A stretch of DNA of 12,902 nucleotides from Bryobacterales bacterium (GTDB lineage: Bacteria > Acidobacteriota > Terriglobia > Bryobacterales > Bryobacteraceae), in contig DNFG01000494.1 in NCBI GenBank assembly GCA_003487005.1, forward strand, positions 871 through 13,772, read 5' to 3'. Shown here piece after piece: positions 5,132 through 11,271 of the stretch; position 1 is the first letter of the stretch; every line of letters starts with the position of its first letter. The notes under the pieces were generated by a model, which was not told where the DNA came from, did no database searches, and saw only the letters and a list, made by a program, of their open reading frames with translations. A program made the translations under genes and the position numbers.

Positions 5132-7031
5132 AGGCGTTCCCCACTGGATTAGCAGAAACCGGGTGGATGGGGAAGGGGGTGGGGTCCCGATGCCCGGCAG
5201 CGGCCTGTTCCCATTCGCGGCGCAGGGGCCTGGTGGCTTGCGCGAGGGAGAGGTAGCGGGTTCCGTCGGTGACCATGAGACCGTTGGCGGTAGCCGAATC
5301 CAGGAAGGCAAGGACATTCTCCTCGGGGACGCGGAGGTGGCGGGCGATGGCAGCGGGGGTGTGGGCGGTGTCGCAGAACTCGTAGGCCTGCTGCTCGAGT
5401 CCATGGAAGATCCAGCCCTCGCGGGCCCGGCTGGAGCGGGTGTCGAGGAGGCCGAGGGAGCCATCGGGGCGGCGGACGGCGGTGAGGGTGCCGGGGTCGG
5501 GCGCGGCTTTCCATTGGGCGCAATAGTCGCGCACTTCGCGGGAATGCGGTTCGGGATCTTCGCCGGGCGCGTAGTCGAAGTCGAAATAGTAGGCGATGCG
5601 CAACAGAACATCGTTGGTGAACGGATACAGGTGGCGGTAGGTTTCCATGGGGCGGATGTTGCGGAGGCCGTATTGGGAGGGGTTGGAGTGATAGGGGCTG
5701 AAGCGGTCGAGGCGGAGGGGACCGCAGGCGACGGGCGGAGCGAGGTGGCGGATGGCGCGGAGGACGGGGAGGAGTTTGCGGTAATCTTCGGGGGTTTCTC
5801 CGGGAAATCCGTGGAGCAGATTCCAGTCGGCGTGAATTCCGTAATCGCGGCACCATTTGAGCAACTGGATGTTTTGAAGGCCGGTGGTGCCTTTGCGCAT
5901 GAGTTGGAGGACGTGGTCGCTCATGGACTCGATGCCGGGCTGGATGCGGTTGACGCCGGCTTCGCGGAGCAGGCGCAACTGCCTGCGGGAGAGGTTGGCC
6001 TTGACCTCGTAGAAGATTTCGAGGCCGGGTTGCCGGGCGGCGAGGGTGGGGAGGAAGTCGCGGAAATAGCTCATGTCGAGGATGTTGTCGACAGCAGCCA
6101 CCATGGAGGTGTTCCAGTGGGTGCTGAGCGTGAGAAGTTCGTCGAGGGCGCGCGGGGCGGACTTCGAGCGAAAGGCCATGCCGGCGCCGTTGAGGCCGCA
6201 GAAGGTGCAATGGCTCTTGGCGCCCCACCAGCAGCCGCGCGAGGTTTCAAAGAGCAGCGCGGGGGTGACTTCGGCGGCGAGGGTGGAGTCGTTCAGGTCG
6301 CGGAAGTAGTCGGAGTAATCCGGCAGGGGCAGATCGTCGAGTTGTTCGAGGCGATCGGGATTGCCGGTCCACCAGGATTCGCCCTGGTGGCGGAAGACGA
6401 GGCCGGGCACGTCGTGGACGGGGCGGCGTGCGGCGAGACGATCGAGGAGGGCGGGGAGGCTGCGCTCGGCTTCGCCGCCGCAGACGAAGTCGACGAAGTC
6501 GAACTGGCGGTGGAGTTCGAGACCCATCTCGCCTTCCCAATTGGCGCCTCCGAAGAGGATGGCGAGGTGGGGGTGGCGGCGTTTGAGCAGTTTCGCGAGG
6601 GCGAGGGAAGCGATGTTCTGCTCGAAGGTGGAGGTGAAGCCGATGGCGTCGTAGCGCGAGAAGTCGATGGCTTCGAGACACCACTGGAGAAACGGGCCCG
6701 CGGCGGCGCGCACGGTGCGAACGCGCTGGAGCGAGGCTTCGTTGAGCCGCCAAGTGCGGGTGAGGACTTCGTCGAAGTAGCGGGCGTCTTCGGCCGGGCG
6801 CGGTCCATAGAGGGCTTCGGTGAAGGCCCAGTCGCCGGCGAAGGCGGTGTAGGGGGCTTCGTCGTGGAGCCAGCGGTAGTGGTCGTGGCCCGCGAGTTCG
6901 GCGAAGGGGAACGTCAGGTAGCGGACGTCGCACTGGTGGCCGTGAGCGCGGAGCAAGGGTTTGAGCAGGCTCAAGCCAAGAGCCTGACGCCCGAGGGCGC
7001 CGAAGGGCAGGGAAAGCAGAAGTATCTTCAT
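5118..7031 (-). CDS. B12-binding radical SAM protein, RiPP-maturation C-methyltransferase type
   Basis: A 637-residue protein. Residues 1 to about 220 form a cobalamin-binding-like Rossmann domain ('MKILLLSLPFGALGRQ', 'YDAIGFTSTFEQNIASLALAK', 'ILFGGANWEGEMG', 'FVCGGEAE'). The radical SAM core begins at 258 with 'LLFETSRGCWWGAKSHCTFC': cysteines C267, C275 and C278, i.e. CX7CX2C rather than the usual CX3CX2C. This spacing and the flanking words are characteristic of 'RiPP maturation radical SAM protein 1' (rSAM_ocin_1) proteins, class B-like enzymes thought to C-methylate ribosomal peptides. Core motifs continue with 'DNILDM', 'YEVKANL', 'GIESM' and 'HGFPGE'. Residues about 525-600 look like a small winged-helix-like domain that could bind a leader peptide. 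The ATG at 7031 has no visible Shine-Dalgarno and sits just behind a hairpin; upstream in-frame sequence is Arg/Pro/His-rich noise. Family confident, substrate unknown. Confidence 0.9.
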   Translation of the reverse strand: MKILLLSLPFGALGRQALGLSLLKPLLRAHGHQCDVRYLTFPFAELAGHDHYRWLHDEAPYTAFAGDWAFTEALYGPRPAEDARYFDEVLTRTWRLNEASLQRVRTVRAAAGPFLQWCLEAIDFSRYDAIGFTSTFEQNIASLALAKLLKRRHPHLAILFGGANWEGEMGLELHRQFDFVDFVCGGEAERSLPALLDRLAARRPVHDVPGLVFRHQGESWWTGNPDRLEQLDDLPLPDYSDYFRDLNDSTLAAEVTPALLFETSRGCWWGAKSHCTFCGLNGAGMAFRSKSAPRALDELLTLSTHWNTSMVAAVDNILDMSYFRDFLPTLAARQPGLEIFYEVKANLSRRQLRLLREAGVNRIQPGIESMSDHVLQLMRKGTTGLQNIQLLKWCRDYGIHADWNLLHGFPGETPEDYRKLLPVLRAIRHLAPPVACGPLRLDRFSPYHSNPSQYGLRNIRPMETYRHLYPFTNDVLLRIAYYFDFDYAPGEDPEPHSREVRDYCAQWKAAPDPGTLTAVRRPDGSLGLLDTRSSRAREGWIFHGLEQQAYEFCDTAHTPAAIARHLRVPEENVLAFLDSATANGLMVTDGTRYLSLAQATRPLRREWEQAAAGHRDPTPFPIHPVSANPVGNAYAHP

Positions 7032-7046
7032 TGGCAGGGTGGATAC

Positions 7047-7074
7047 GGGGACGCGTCCGGGCGGGCGCGTCCCC
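7047..7074 (-). promoter_or_regulatory. Perfect 9-bp hairpin between the peptidase and radical SAM genes
   Basis: GGGGACGCG (7047-7055) and CGCGTCCCC (7066-7074) are exact reverse complements around a 10-base loop. The hairpin lies in the 77-base gap between the peptidase stop and the radical SAM ATG and ends 16 bases before that ATG. No T-run follows on the minus strand, so complete termination is unlikely. It may set differential expression of the peptidase and the downstream enzymes through mRNA stability, processing or translation. Confidence 0.7.
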
Positions 7075-7108
7075 GGCTGTCTGGTTTCGGTGGTGAACGT
7101 CTGGTCCG

Positions 7109-8878
7109 CTAGATCTGGTCGATCTCGGAGTTGACGATCATTTCTTCGAGAGCGCGGATGTCCTCCTCGGACAATCCGGGGCCTGTTTCGGTTGCGGCCT
7201 GTTCGGAGGCCTGCTGGAGGGGTGGGGGCAGGATGGTGGGGCCGACGATCGGCCCAGGTTGAATGGGTTGGATGGGGGTGATGGGCCGAATGGGCTGGAT
7301 GGGAGCGGGCCCGACCGGTTGGACGGGGGTTATCGGCCCGGTGATGGGCTGAATCGGCCCGGTGGTGATGGGTTGCACGGTGGTGATGGGCAGGACGGGG
7401 CCGAGGCAGCGGACCTTGGCCGTGAGGGTGGCCTTGTGGGCGTCGACGAGGCCTGCGCCGGTGGCGAGGTCGTAGCCGGGCCCGGCGGAGTGGTTGTGCG
7501 CGGGGTGGCACTTGCCGACGGTAACGTCGCGCGCGGTGGACATGAGGATGCTGCGCACCTGCGCGGGTGTGAGTTTCGGACAGGCCTGCTTGATGAGGGC
7601 GGCGGCGCCGGCGAGTTGGGGGGCGGCGGCGGAAGTGCCCGAGAAGGCGGCCCAGCCGTCGTTGTTGGCGGTTTCGTCGCCATTCGGGTGGGTGCCGCCG
7701 GCGTTGCCCTTGTCGATGTCATCATTGGCTTCGACGGGGAGCATGATGTACATGGCGCTGGGGCGCATGCCGACAAGGCCGGAGAGGTCGGGGCATTTGC
7801 GGCCTGGATACACGTTCGAGATGAAGCCGGAGGAGTAGTCCGAGGCACGCAGGCTCTCGTCCGGATTCATGAAGACGCCGCCGGCGCTGATGACGTCGGG
7901 GTGCATGCCAGGGAAGCCCCAGTGCCCGTTGCCCGCCGAGACGACGACAATGATGCCGGAGGCGACGGCGGCGGCGATGGAGGTGGCGAGGGCGGCGTTC
8001 GCGGCCGACAGAGTGGAGCCTGGGACGCTGGAACCCCACGAACACGAGATGATGTGCGGGTTCAAGCCGACAGCGGCATCGAAGGAGCCCTTGGTGTTGG
8101 CGAAGTTCATCTTCACCATGGTGAAGTCCACGTCGGGGGCGACGGCGAAGACATTGGCGGATTCGCCGGTGCCGTGGCCGGATTCGTCCTTGAGCGGGTT
8201 GGCAGCGCCGGGTCCGAGCACGACGGGCGAGGCGCGATAGCCGCGCGAGACGAAGAAGGGGTGCTTGTACCAGCCTGAGTCGGTCATGACGACCTTGATG
8301 CCCTTGCCGGTAATGGCCGAGCGGTGGGCCTTGTCGGCATTGCAGCCGAGCGAGACACCGGCGGGCACGTCGAGGTGCCAGTAGGCTTTGGGCGGCGCGA
8401 AGGAGGAGGGAGCCATGTAGTAGCGGGGTTCTTCGATGGCGACGCCCTCGACGAGGCCTTCGAACCTGGAGCCCTGAACGGTGATGAGCCCAGGCTGGTC
8501 GGTGGACGGACATTCCACGAATTCGGCGAGATCCTCGCCGACGGCGGGTTTGAGGACGACGCGCTGTTCGAGGGTGAGTTTGGTGCTGAAGGCCTCTTCG
8601 TAGGTCTTCTGGCTGCCCGCGATGTTGATGGTCGAGCCGGTGATCTGCAGGACTTCAAAACCGGCCTCGGCGAGCAGAGACGCCGTGCGCATCAGCAGCG
8701 GGGTTTCGGAAAAGAAGTTCTGGAAGTTGGTGGAATCGATGCGGCTGCCCACGTCGAACATCGAGACTCCGCCTTGGGACAGGGGCGAAACCTGGGCGAA
8801 AATGCGCTTGGGCATCACGGCGCTGTTCTTCCCTTTTTGAGCGGAAGGAGCTTTGGTTGTTTGCTTTTTGGTTGCCAT
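7109..8878 (-). CDS. Subtilisin-like S8 serine peptidase with prodomain-like N-terminus and proline-rich tail
   Basis: A 589-residue protein from the ATG at 8878 (GGAG eleven bases upstream; the frame is open further to 9019, but that extension would overlap the putative promoter). Residues 1-20 are Lys/Gln/Thr-rich and show no signal peptide. Residues about 25-110 resemble an inhibitory prodomain ('LLAEAGFEVLQITGSTINIA'). The catalytic domain (about 150-490) carries the S8 triad in family order: D200 in 'VVMTDSGW', H235 in 'SGHGTGES' and S416 in 'FSGTSAAAP'; oxyanion Asn is N317 in 'VSAGNG'. A 57-residue Pro-Ile/Val tail (497-553) and an acidic C-terminal segment (554-589, 'SEEDIRALEEMI') follow. 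S8 peptidases cleave peptide bonds; several act in RiPP leader removal. As first gene of the operon it may process the modified peptide, or its tail may itself be modified. The enzyme class is certain, the partner role inferred. Confidence 0.93.
   Translation of the reverse strand: MATKKQTTKAPSAQKGKNSAVMPKRIFAQVSPLSQGGVSMFDVGSRIDSTNFQNFFSETPLLMRTASLLAEAGFEVLQITGSTINIAGSQKTYEEAFSTKLTLEQRVVLKPAVGEDLAEFVECPSTDQPGLITVQGSRFEGLVEGVAIEEPRYYMAPSSFAPPKAYWHLDVPAGVSLGCNADKAHRSAITGKGIKVVMTDSGWYKHPFFVSRGYRASPVVLGPGAANPLKDESGHGTGESANVFAVAPDVDFTMVKMNFANTKGSFDAAVGLNPHIISCSWGSSVPGSTLSAANAALATSIAAAVASGIIVVVSAGNGHWGFPGMHPDVISAGGVFMNPDESLRASDYSSGFISNVYPGRKCPDLSGLVGMRPSAMYIMLPVEANDDIDKGNAGGTHPNGDETANNDGWAAFSGTSAAAPQLAGAAALIKQACPKLTPAQVRSILMSTARDVTVGKCHPAHNHSAGPGYDLATGAGLVDAHKATLTAKVRCLGPVLPITTVQPITTGPIQPITGPITPVQPVGPAPIQPIRPITPIQPIQPGPIVGPTILPPPLQQASEQAATETGPGLSEEDIRALEEMIVNSEIDQI
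7220..7390 (-). repeat. Pro-Ile-Gln/Thr low-complexity repeat coding region
   Basis: This encodes residues 497-553 of the S8 peptidase, built from short units of the type P-I-T, P-I-Q, P-V-Q and G-P-I (for example PIQPIRPITPIQPIQPGPI). The DNA is correspondingly repetitive (gggctgaatgggttgg-like words on the plus strand). No charged residue other than one Arg occurs in the stretch. It could be a polyproline-II linker, a cell-wall or protein-binding tail, or a substrate for the operon's dioxygenase and radical SAM enzyme. Confidence 0.85.
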
Positions 8879-8910
8879 TCCTGAGAGTTCTCCATTGAGC
8901 TGGTCTGCGA

Positions 8911-8924
8911 GCGCGTGCACGCGC
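8911..8924. promoter_or_regulatory. Perfect 14-base palindrome in the peptidase leader
   Basis: GCGCGTGCACGCGC reads identically on both strands. It lies 33-46 bases upstream of the S8 peptidase ATG, inside the presumed 5' leader. It could be an operator or part of an RNA structure; in GC-rich DNA it could also be chance. Confidence 0.4.
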
Positions 8925-8985
8925 GGGAGCAGGCGCGCACGGCTGTCAATTGAATTGGGAAAATGAGACGCGCCAGCAAGCCCCC

Positions 8986-9028
8986 GCTTTACCGCGCATC
9001 TCGGGGAATACCTCAACAACGGTAAAGC
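8986..9028. promoter_or_regulatory. 9-base inverted repeat overlapping the putative -10 of the peptidase operon
   Basis: GCTTTACCG (8986-8994) and CGGTAAAGC (9020-9028) are exact reverse complements with a 25-base spacer. The right arm covers most of the proposed -10 element. A dimeric regulator bound here, or a hairpin in the start of the transcript, could control the operon. Confidence 0.5.
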
Positions 9029-9047
9029 AGGGAGAAGAAAGAGTCAA
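9019..9047 (-). promoter_or_regulatory. Putative sigma70-type promoter of the peptidase-radical SAM operon
   Basis: On the minus strand TTGACT (9047-9042) is followed after 17 bases by TACCGT (9024-9019). The -35 matches the consensus at 5 of 6 positions, the -10 only at TA...T. Transcription would start near 9012, leaving a leader of about 130 bases before the ATG at 8878. The surrounding 284-base gap (8879-9162) has no gene. Confidence 0.5.
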
Positions 9048-9119
9048 GGAAAAAAATACAGGAGGGCGCGGGTCAGTGGAATTCCGGTGGCTCGGGAAGA
9101 GGGGTGGGAATGGATAAAG

Positions 9120-9143
9120 GGGAGGCGCTGGGGTGCGCCTCCC
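9120..9143 (-). terminator. Hairpin terminator of the Gfo/Idh/MocA gene
   Basis: A perfect 9-bp GC-rich stem (GGGAGGCGC / GCGCCTCCC) with a 6-base loop lies 20 bases past the stop codon at 9163. On the minus strand it is followed by CTTTATCC, a short and imperfect T-tract, so termination may be moderate. It separates this gene from the peptidase operon promoter. Confidence 0.65.
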
Positions 9144-9162
9144 TTCGGATGCGGGTGTGGGG

Positions 9163-10455
9163 TCAAACTTTGAGGGGGACTTCGAAGCCTTTGCGGTAGT
9201 TTCTGGTGAACATTTTCATGGCTTCTTTGTCGTTTTTGACGTCGCCGGTGACGGGGTCGACGTCGAGGGTCCGGCCGAGGCGGTAGCTGATATTGGCGAG
9301 GTGCATCAGGGTTGAGCTGTAGGCGCCTTCCTGGATTTCAGCGTTGAGGTCTTCACGTTTGCCGGAGCGGAGGGCGTCGATGAAGTTCTGCCAGTTGGAG
9401 CCGCCTTCCTTGCGCTTGTCACCGGGGGTGAATTTGCGGCTGAGGAACGTCTCGTACTGGGCGTAGCCGTCAATGGACATCACGCCCTTGGAGCCATAGA
9501 AGATATTGCCGACGGTATTGGTCTGGGGCGAACCGATGGTGGCTTCGTTGTTGGTGATCCAGTGGCGCACGTCGAAGACCATGAACTTCTTCTTGCCGTT
9601 GACGTTGAATTCGTAGGTGCAGGTGAGGACGTTGGGGGTTTCCTGGTCGTCGTCGAACATGAAGTGGCCGCCCATGGCGCTGACTTTGGTGGGCAGAGTG
9701 GCGCCGAGGCCCCAGCGGGCGATATCGACTTCGTGGATGCCCTGGTTGCCGAAGTCGCCATTGCCGTAATCCCAGAACCAGTGCCAGTTGTAGTGGAAGC
9801 GGTTTTTGGTGTATTCCCGCTTGGGGGCGGGTCCGAGCCAGAGATCGTAATCGACGCCGGCGGGGACCGCTTCGACAGGGGTCCGGCCGATCGTGTCGCG
9901 CCATTTGAAGCAGAGGCCGCGGGCCATGTACACTTCGCCGAGGTAGCCGTCGGCGAGTTTCTGCATCGCTTCCTTGAGGGCCACGGTCGAGCGGGAGTTG
10001 GTGCCGTGCTGGACCAGTTTATTGTACTTGCGGGTGGCCGCGACGATCTGGCGGGACTCGAAGATGTTGTGAGAGCAGGGCTTCTCGCAATAAACGTGCT
10101 TGCCGGCCTGGAGACCCCAGATGGTCTGGAGTGTGTGCTGGTGGTTGGGGGTGGCGATGGAGATGGCGTCGATGGACTTGTCTTCGAGCAGGAGGCGGAG
10201 ATCCTTGAAGGCGGCGGGTTTTTTGCCGGATTCCTTTTCAATGAAGGCGAGCCGTTGATTGAGAATCGAGTCGTCGACATCGCAAAGGGCGGCGATTTCG
10301 ACGTTCTTCATGCCGAGATATTGGCGAATGTGCGAGTTACCCTGACCGCGACAGCCAATGACGGCGACGCGGACGGTATCGTTGGGGCTGGCCAGCGCGC
10401 TGGCGGCCAGAGGCGCGGCAGCGGCGGAACTCATGAGAAAATGGCGGCGGTCCAT
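9163..10455 (-). CDS. Tat-exported Gfo/Idh/MocA-family oxidoreductase
   Basis: A 430-residue protein. The N-terminus 'MDRRHFLMSSAAAAPLAASA' is a twin-arginine signal (RR-x-F-L, then an Ala-rich hydrophobic run), so the folded enzyme with its NAD(P) cofactor goes to the periplasm. The Rossmann fold starts at about 29 ('VRVAVIGCRGQGNSH', G-x-x-G-x-G). The family Glu-Lys-Pro is at 124-126 ('YCEKPCSHN'), and the catalytic-domain signature 'FGNQGIHEVDIARWG' is at 235-249. These enzymes oxidise or reduce sugars, inositols and related polyols; the exact substrate cannot be read from sequence. Length is normal for the Tat-exported subfamily abundant in Acidobacteria and Planctomycetes. It has its own putative promoter and a terminator, so it is probably monocistronic. 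The ATG at 10455 is preceded by AAGGAG at a long distance and a nearer AGAAG. Confidence 0.92.
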   Translation of the reverse strand: MDRRHFLMSSAAAAPLAASALASPNDTVRVAVIGCRGQGNSHIRQYLGMKNVEIAALCDVDDSILNQRLAFIEKESGKKPAAFKDLRLLLEDKSIDAISIATPNHQHTLQTIWGLQAGKHVYCEKPCSHNIFESRQIVAATRKYNKLVQHGTNSRSTVALKEAMQKLADGYLGEVYMARGLCFKWRDTIGRTPVEAVPAGVDYDLWLGPAPKREYTKNRFHYNWHWFWDYGNGDFGNQGIHEVDIARWGLGATLPTKVSAMGGHFMFDDDQETPNVLTCTYEFNVNGKKKFMVFDVRHWITNNEATIGSPQTNTVGNIFYGSKGVMSIDGYAQYETFLSRKFTPGDKRKEGGSNWQNFIDALRSGKREDLNAEIQEGAYSSTLMHLANISYRLGRTLDVDPVTGDVKNDKEAMKMFTRNYRKGFEVPLKV

Positions 10456-10481
10456 GATGGTACTTCTTGCACTCCTTGATT

Positions 10482-10494
10482 GCCCCCTGGGGGC
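10482..10494. promoter_or_regulatory. Short dyad upstream of the oxidoreductase
   Basis: GCCCCCTGGGGGC is symmetric around a single central base, 27-39 bases upstream of the oxidoreductase ATG. As RNA the loop would be very tight; as DNA it could be a regulator site. Weak evidence. Confidence 0.3.
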
Positions 10495-10508
10495 GTGAAA
10501 CTACGTTC

Positions 10509-10537
10509 ACTATATATCAGAGGGGGTTCAGCGGGAA
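10509..10537 (-). promoter_or_regulatory. Putative promoter of the Gfo/Idh/MocA gene
   Basis: On the minus strand TATAGT (10514-10509) matches the -10 consensus at 5 of 6 positions. A poor -35 (TTCCCG, 10537-10532) lies 17 bases upstream, inside the end of the DnaC-like gene. The surrounding TATATA is striking in this GC-rich sequence. Confidence 0.4.
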
Positions 10538-11271
10538 GCGGACTGGATGCGATAGTCGCCGACGCGGGGCATCTTGACGATGCGGCACATTTCGAACAGG
10601 CGGGAACGGGCGCGCATGCCGATACGGTCGGTGAGGGTGGTGGCGGCTTTGCCGGCGGCATCGGCGCCCATGTCGGAATCAGGGAGATTGGTGGTGGCGA
10701 TGAGGGGTTTGCGGTGGTTGCAGCGGTAGGTGATGAGGCTGGTGACGGTATCTTCGACCCATTCAGTGACGCGGTGCGCGCCGAGGTCGTCGAGCAGGAG
10801 CACTTCGGCTTCGAGGGCCTCTTCGTAGGCTTCGCGGTCGGAGGCGCCGCTGGCGGGGTCATAGCCGGCGCGGATGGAATCGAGCAGGTGCTGGTAGCCC
10901 CAGAAAACGCCGTGGTGGCCGCGTTCGATGATGGCGTGGAGGGCGGCGACGGCGAGGTGGGTCTTGCCGGTGCCGGGGTCGCCGATGAGGAGGAGGCCGG
11001 GTTTATCGACGGCGGGGAATTCGCGGGCATAGCCCATGACGGCGAGGTAGGCGTGGGCCATGGCCTCGTGGGCAATGGGGTTGCGGCTCTTTTCGGGGAG
11101 GCGGAAGTTCTCGAAGGAGGCGCGCTGGTAGTTTTCAGGGACACCGGCCTTGGCCCAGGTGCCGGTGGTCATGGTCTTAAAGAAGCAGGAGCAGCGTTCA
11201 GCGGCCGAAATTCCGTCACGCTCGATGATTTTCCAGCCGGTGCCGCCGCAGATGGGACACGTTTCGGCCAT
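10528..11271 (-). CDS. DnaC/DnaI-like AAA+ ATPase (helicase-loader type) with zinc-binding N-terminus
   Basis: A 247-residue protein. The N-terminus carries C5-P-x-C8-x-GTG and C27-x-C29, a zinc-ribbon-like knuckle as in DnaI-type loaders. The AAA+ module follows: Walker A 'GDPGTGKT' (97-104), Walker B 'VLLLDD' (157-162), sensor-1 'IATTN' (191-195) and a probable arginine finger in 'RARSRLFEM' (about 222-224). DnaC/DnaI proteins load the replicative helicase onto DNA; IstB transposition helpers share the same ATPase fold, but no transposase (IstA) lies nearby. Its ATG overlaps the stop of the aldose epimerase as TAATG, with AAGGGT just upstream, so the two are translationally coupled even though their functions look unrelated. 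Family confident; a true helicase-loader role probable but not proven by sequence alone. Confidence 0.88.
   Translation of the reverse strand: MAETCPICGGTGWKIIERDGISAAERCSCFFKTMTTGTWAKAGVPENYQRASFENFRLPEKSRNPIAHEAMAHAYLAVMGYAREFPAVDKPGLLLIGDPGTGKTHLAVAALHAIIERGHHGVFWGYQHLLDSIRAGYDPASGASDREAYEEALEAEVLLLDDLGAHRVTEWVEDTVTSLITYRCNHRKPLIATTNLPDSDMGADAAGKAATTLTDRIGMRARSRLFEMCRIVKMPRVGDYRIQSASR

Noticed and set aside
4209..7112. A 967-codon open frame on the plus strand opposite the dioxygenase, small protein and radical SAM genes
   Set aside because: Its translation is Gly/Ala/Glu/Val-rich with no domain, and it is exactly antisense to genes with intact catalytic motifs. GC-rich third positions in the real genes remove stops from this antisense frame.
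7220..7390. CRISPR array or tandem DNA repeat
   Set aside because: The repetition comes from short degenerate codon units in frame with the peptidase; there is no regular repeat-spacer structure.
7032..7511. N-terminal extension of the radical SAM frame upstream of 7031
   Set aside because: The upstream translation is Arg/Pro/His-rich, overlaps the peptidase gene in another frame, and the B12 domain begins naturally at MKILLLS.
7259..8278. Long plus-strand frame opposite the S8 peptidase
   Set aside because: Low-complexity Gly/Asp/Val translation, antisense to the peptidase catalytic domain.
8879..9019. 47-codon N-terminal extension of the S8 peptidase
   Set aside because: It would cover the leader and the proposed -10 region; the sequence looks non-coding and the ATG at 8878 has a GGAG upstream.
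9562..10479. 305-codon plus-strand frame opposite the Gfo/Idh/MocA gene
   Set aside because: Antisense shadow of a gene with a clear Tat signal and family motifs.
10528..11271. IstB transposition helper of an IS21 element
   Set aside because: No IstA transposase next to it, no terminal repeats, and the zinc-binding N-terminus and coupling to a metabolic gene fit a helicase-loader-type protein better.
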